Positions 15,047 through 18,254 of a stretch of DNA of 18,254 nucleotides are shown one piece after another. The stretch covers positions 1 through 18,254 of the forward strand of contig JAZOOX010000048.1 in NCBI GenBank assembly GCA_045655245.1, written 5' to 3'. Within the stretch, counting starts at the first letter, position 1. Each line of letters opens with the position of its first letter. The DNA comes from RGIG8785 sp045655245 (GTDB lineage Bacteria > Bacillota > Clostridia > RGIG8785). Both the position numbers and the translations under genes were made by a program. Under the pieces are notes generated by a model that saw only the letters and a program-made list of their open reading frames with translations, was not told where the DNA came from and searched no databases.

Positions 15047-15255
15047 TTTTTCCTGCAATTGCTGATCTGGTCGAAAAAATCGGCAGCCGTTACGGCTTGG
15101 TGATCGTTACTGCAAAACGCGCCCGTGAGCTTTCGGAAGGCAAAGCCGCTTTGGTTGAACCCGGTAAGGACAAGAATGTTGCCATTGCCGTAAACGAAAT
15201 TGCTGCAGGCAAGGTGGTTTGTGACGATTCTGTTGTCGAAGCGGTTGAAGAATAA
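15043..15255 (+). CDS. rpoZ: RNA polymerase omega subunit
   Basis: 70 residues, a short but normal clostridial omega. It helps assemble beta-prime into the RNA polymerase core. Family features are the start MIFPAIADLVEKIGSRYGLV, the AKRARELSEG helix (the counterpart of the conserved AxRARQL segment) and the following NVAIAVNEIAAGKV. The ATG at 15043 has AGAGGAGG ten bases upstream and shares ATGA with the gmk stop. Position directly behind gmk is the standard arrangement in Firmicutes. An upstream in-frame ATG at 15010 would lie inside gmk without a ribosome binding site. Confidence 0.95.
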   Translation: MIFPAIADLVEKIGSRYGLVIVTAKRARELSEGKAALVEPGKDKNVAIAVNEIAAGKVVCDDSVVEAVEE

Positions 15256-15305
15256 TTAAGCTTTACAAAAACGACAATCCGGAAAGACGGAAATCTAATA
15301 GAATA

Positions 15306-15334
15306 AGGCTTGTGGGGTCTATCTCCATGGGCTT
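15306..15334 (+). other. Wobble-rich hairpin just before the glgB ribosome binding site
   Basis: Twelve paired positions (15306-15317 with 15323-15334, loop TCTAT), several of them G-U, end one base before the AAGGAG (15335-15340) of glgB. No T-run follows, so it is not a terminator. It could affect glgB translation or RNA processing. The rest of the 93-base gap from 15256 to 15348 has no clear promoter (a TTTACA at 15262 lacks a partner). Confidence 0.35.
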
Positions 15335-15348
15335 AAGGAGTTGTTCTG

Positions 15349-17244
15349 GTGATTAACAATCAGGCAATTTACTATTTTCACGAAGGAACGAACTATCGGG
15401 CCTATTCCTACTTCGGCGTCCATGACGAGGGGGACGGTCTGGTATTTCGCACATACGCACCTCACGCAAGAGCGGTCTCCGTGGTTGGTGACTTCAACCA
15501 ATGGAACCCTGATGCCAATCCGCTTACTTTGCTAAAAGACAGCGGCGGTATCTGGGAAGGACGGTTACCGTATCTGGAACGGTGGGCGTATTATAAGTTT
15601 GCTGTTACAACGTCAGAAGGTGAAACCCTGTTCAAAGCAGACCCTTATGCGACTTACTCTCAGACTGCAGGTGAAACAGCCTCGATATACGTACCCTACG
15701 AGGAATATCCCTGGCAGGACGCCGGCTGGATGAAGTATCGCAAAAAACGGGATATGCTTTCTGCGCCTCTGAATATTTACGAGGTTCATGCAGGGTCCTG
15801 GAAACGACATGAGGATGGCTCTTTTTATACCTATTCCGATCTGGCGCGGGAGCTGGTTCCTTATGTCAAAGAGATGGGCTATACCCACATCGAGTTTTTA
15901 CCCCTGTCCGAGCATCCTTATGATGGGTCTTGGGGGTATCAGTCAACAGGCTATTTCGCACCTACGTCCCGCTACGGCCGTCCCGAGGAATTGCGGTTGC
16001 TTATTGATACCTGCCACCAACACGGGATCGGTGTTATTTTGGACTGGGTTCCTGCCCATTTCCCCAAAGACGCCTTTGGCCTTTATCGCTTTGACGGAGC
16101 ACCGTTGTATGAGTATAAGACGCCCGACCGCAGTGAGCTATCGGGATGGGGTACCTGCCGATTTGACGTCGGTTCACCCGAAGTACAAAGCTTTTTAATC
16201 TCGTCCTTGACCTACTGGATTGAAGAGTATCACATCGACGGATTCCGTGTAGACGCCGTTAGTTCCATGCTTTATTTGGACTACGACAAAAAAGACGGGG
16301 AGTGGACGCCCAATCGTTACGGCGGGAACGAGTGCCTGGAAACCATTGACTTTTTCCGCAAACTCAACGCCTATGTCGACCGTGAATACCCGTCGGTAAT
16401 GGTGATAGCCGAAGAATCTACCGCCTTTCCCAAGGTCTCCCACGCGGCGGCTGATGGCGGTCTCGGTTTTCGGTTTAAGTGGAATATGGGCTGGATGAAC
16501 GACACTTTGCGCTATATCTCCACCGACCCGTTGTTCCGTAAGCACGATCAAAATTTGGTTACTTTCTCGTTCTCTTACGCCTTTTTTGAACGGTACATTC
16601 TGTCCATTTCCCATGACGAAATGGTTCACGGAAAATGTTCGTTGATCGGACGTATGCCGGGGGACTACCGCCAACAGTTTGACGGCGCCCGTGGATATTT
16701 GGGATATATGTTTGCCCATCCGGGAAAGAAACTGCTGTTTATGGGCACAGAGTTTGCCCAGTTTATTGAGTGGGATTACAAAAAAGGTCTGGACTTCTTT
16801 TTACTTGACTACGACTCCCACAGCAAGTTTCAGACCTTTGTACGGGAACTGAATCTGTTTTATCTGGAACATCCCCAACTGTGGCAGGAAGACTTTTCGG
16901 AAAAAGGTTTTTCCTGGATTGCCGGGGATGACTGCGAAAATAGTGTTCTGGCATTCCGCCGCTACGACCGACGTCGGCGGGAGCTGATTGCTGTAGTGAA
17001 TTTTACACCCGTAAAACGGGAAGGGTATTTGATCGGGGTCAGATCCTCGGGCGAATACCGTGAGGTGTTCAATACCGATGCCGACCGCTTCGGGGGAGGC
17101 GGCACGGAAAATATCGGTTTGATAAAAAGTGTTCCGATGAAAGTGCATGGCTGTAACCATGGGATTTCCCTGACATTGCCGCCGTCTGCTGTCATCTTTT
17201 TGGAGCGGGTACCCAAACGGAACCAATCTCGTCTGACTAAATAA
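15349..17244 (+). CDS. glgB: 1,4-alpha-glucan branching enzyme
   Basis: 631 residues, GH13 subfamily branching enzyme that makes alpha-1,6 branches in glycogen. An N-terminal CBM48-type domain (about 25-115, with VVGDFNQWN at 45-53) precedes the catalytic barrel. Conserved GH13 regions are DWVPAHF (232-238), GFRVDAVSSMLYLDY (298-312, nucleophile Asp302), AEES (354-357, acid Glu355) and SHDE (421-424, Asp423). The C-terminal beta domain runs from about 525 to the end. Start is GTG at 15349 with AAGGAG eight bases upstream. It is followed by glgC with 13 bases between stop and start, so both are co-transcribed in glycogen synthesis. It lies 93 bases after rpoZ, possibly in the same or a separate transcript. 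Confidence 0.97.
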   Translation: MINNQAIYYFHEGTNYRAYSYFGVHDEGDGLVFRTYAPHARAVSVVGDFNQWNPDANPLTLLKDSGGIWEGRLPYLERWAYYKFAVTTSEGETLFKADPYATYSQTAGETASIYVPYEEYPWQDAGWMKYRKKRDMLSAPLNIYEVHAGSWKRHEDGSFYTYSDLARELVPYVKEMGYTHIEFLPLSEHPYDGSWGYQSTGYFAPTSRYGRPEELRLLIDTCHQHGIGVILDWVPAHFPKDAFGLYRFDGAPLYEYKTPDRSELSGWGTCRFDVGSPEVQSFLISSLTYWIEEYHIDGFRVDAVSSMLYLDYDKKDGEWTPNRYGGNECLETIDFFRKLNAYVDREYPSVMVIAEESTAFPKVSHAAADGGLGFRFKWNMGWMNDTLRYISTDPLFRKHDQNLVTFSFSYAFFERYILSISHDEMVHGKCSLIGRMPGDYRQQFDGARGYLGYMFAHPGKKLLFMGTEFAQFIEWDYKKGLDFFLLDYDSHSKFQTFVRELNLFYLEHPQLWQEDFSEKGFSWIAGDDCENSVLAFRRYDRRRRELIAVVNFTPVKREGYLIGVRSSGEYREVFNTDADRFGGGGTENIGLIKSVPMKVHGCNHGISLTLPPSAVIFLERVPKRNQSRLTK

Positions 17245-17257
17245 GGGAGGGAATTGT

Positions 17258-18254
17258 GTGGTTAACAATCGAAACAAAGAATGGATCTGTATGCTTTTGG
17301 CAGGCGGACAGGGAAGCCGTCTTTATGCCCTGACCCGTGACGTGGCAAAACCCGCCGTTTCTTTTGGCGGGAAGTATCGTATCATCGACTTTGCCCTTTC
17401 CAACTGTACAAACTCCGGCGTGGATACGGTCGGCGTCCTGACGCAATACCGTCCGCTCTTGTTAAACGACTATATTGGAAGCGGGCAAGTGTGGGATTTG
17501 GACCGCCTTCACGGCGGGGTACACATCCTTCCGCCGTATCAAAAGCAGGAGGGTTATGACTGGTATAAGGGTACTGCCAACGCAGTTTGTCAGAACATCC
17601 ATTTTATTGAAAAATATCAACCCGAACACGTTTTGATTCTGTCGGGTGATCATATTTATAAAATGGACTACGCCAAAATGCTGAAGGCGCATAAGAAAAA
17701 CAATGCCGACTGCACCATTGCGGTCATTGACGTTCCTATCGAAGAAGCAAGTCGGTTCGGTATTATGAACGCCGACGAAACGGGCAAAATCTACGAATTT
17801 GAAGAGAAACCCGCCCACCCGAAAAGCACGATGGCTTCTATGGGCGTTTACATTTTCCGTTGGGATGTTTTGCGGAAATATTTGCTTGCCGACGAAAAGA
17901 ACCCTGCCTCCAGTAACGACTTCGGCAAAGATGTGCTTCCTACAATGCTTGCGGCAGGGCAGCGGATGTTTACCTATGTGTTTGATGGCTATTGGAAAGA
18001 TGTGGGTACCATTAACAGCCTTTGGGAAGCCAATATGGATTTGCTTTCCGACGTTAACCTGGGTATGGAAAACTGGAAGGTTTATTCCCGTCCTGCCGAC
18101 CGCCCGCCCCATTATGTAGGAGAAACTGCCCGAATTAAAAACTCTATCATCACCGAAGGATGCGAAATCTTCGGTACAGTAGAAAACTCGGTGCTCGCCA
18201 GCGGTGTCGAAGTCGAGGAGGGCGCAGTCGTTCGCGATGCGGTCATTATGCGTC
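17258..18254 (+). CDS. glgC: Glucose-1-phosphate adenylyltransferase (3' end missing)
   Basis: 332 residues are visible before the window ends. The enzyme makes ADP-glucose from glucose-1-phosphate and ATP, the committed step of bacterial glycogen synthesis. The nucleotidyltransferase domain shows LLAGGQGSRLYALT (13-26), KPAVSFGGKYRIIDFALSN (31-49), GTANAV (105-110), LSGDHIY (128-134, Asp131), FEEKP (181-185), ASMGVYIF (193-200) and GYWKDVGT. From about residue 275 a left-handed beta-helix of hexapeptides begins (ETARIKNSIITEGCEIFGTV). The start is GTG at 17258 with AGGGAGG (17244-17250) before it, overlapping the glgB stop. A glgD and glgA would be expected beyond the right edge, as in related Clostridia, but are not seen here. 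Confidence 0.96.
   Translation, partial: MVNNRNKEWICMLLAGGQGSRLYALTRDVAKPAVSFGGKYRIIDFALSNCTNSGVDTVGVLTQYRPLLLNDYIGSGQVWDLDRLHGGVHILPPYQKQEGYDWYKGTANAVCQNIHFIEKYQPEHVLILSGDHIYKMDYAKMLKAHKKNNADCTIAVIDVPIEEASRFGIMNADETGKIYEFEEKPAHPKSTMASMGVYIFRWDVLRKYLLADEKNPASSNDFGKDVLPTMLAAGQRMFTYVFDGYWKDVGTINSLWEANMDLLSDVNLGMENWKVYSRPADRPPHYVGETARIKNSIITEGCEIFGTVENSVLASGVEVEEGAVVRDAVIMR

Noticed and set aside
17462..18112. Minus-strand frame of 216 residues in the glgC region
   Set aside because: It is antisense to glgC, whose conserved motifs run continuously on the plus strand to the window edge.

Overview
The window looks like chromosomal DNA from a Gram-positive, anaerobic member of the Clostridia, possibly an Oscillospirales-type gut lineage (this narrower placement is a guess). 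Supporting signs are the yicC-remA-gmk-rpoZ gene order, an SLH-domain surface protein, rubrerythrin, an NFACT/RqcH protein, a BofC-like lipoprotein, strong AGGAGG ribosome binding sites and sigma-A type promoters. I see no transposase, integrase, phage gene, CRISPR array or plasmid function.

Left part (1-5025): a very long surface-type gene enters from beyond the left edge (1,258 in-frame residues seen, no start). It carries a four-cysteine ribbon and then about 1,000 residues of acidic, helix-rich, degenerate repeats. A strong hairpin separates it by 57 bases from a secreted protein with three SLH domains and a Gly-Asn-Ser repeat linker. This pair is the least understood part of the window and the best candidate for an undescribed cell-surface system.

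Middle part (5025-11416): rubrerythrin on the minus strand has a clear promoter overlapped by a palindrome. A tRNA-Leu(GAG) with a perfect-consensus promoter follows on the plus strand. After its terminator hairpin come galT, a NifS/IscS cysteine desulfurase and an IscU-type scaffold, packed as one unit with no room for a separate galT promoter. A class A penicillin-binding protein lies on the minus strand, convergent with iscU across a bidirectional terminator. Divergent from it is a small lipoprotein resembling the BofC C-terminal domain.

Right part (11413-18254): rqcH (minus) meets the lipoprotein gene end to end with interlocked stop codons. Divergent from rqcH is the tightly packed yicC-remA-gmk-rpoZ set (RNA turnover, matrix regulator, GMP kinase, RNA polymerase omega). 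Glycogen genes glgB and glgC follow; glgC runs off the right edge.

Most of the window is housekeeping: Fe-S assembly, cell wall synthesis, ribosome rescue, nucleotide and glycogen metabolism. There is no gene-free stretch over 300 bases except 5701-6030, which holds two promoters, a palindrome, the tRNA and its terminator.
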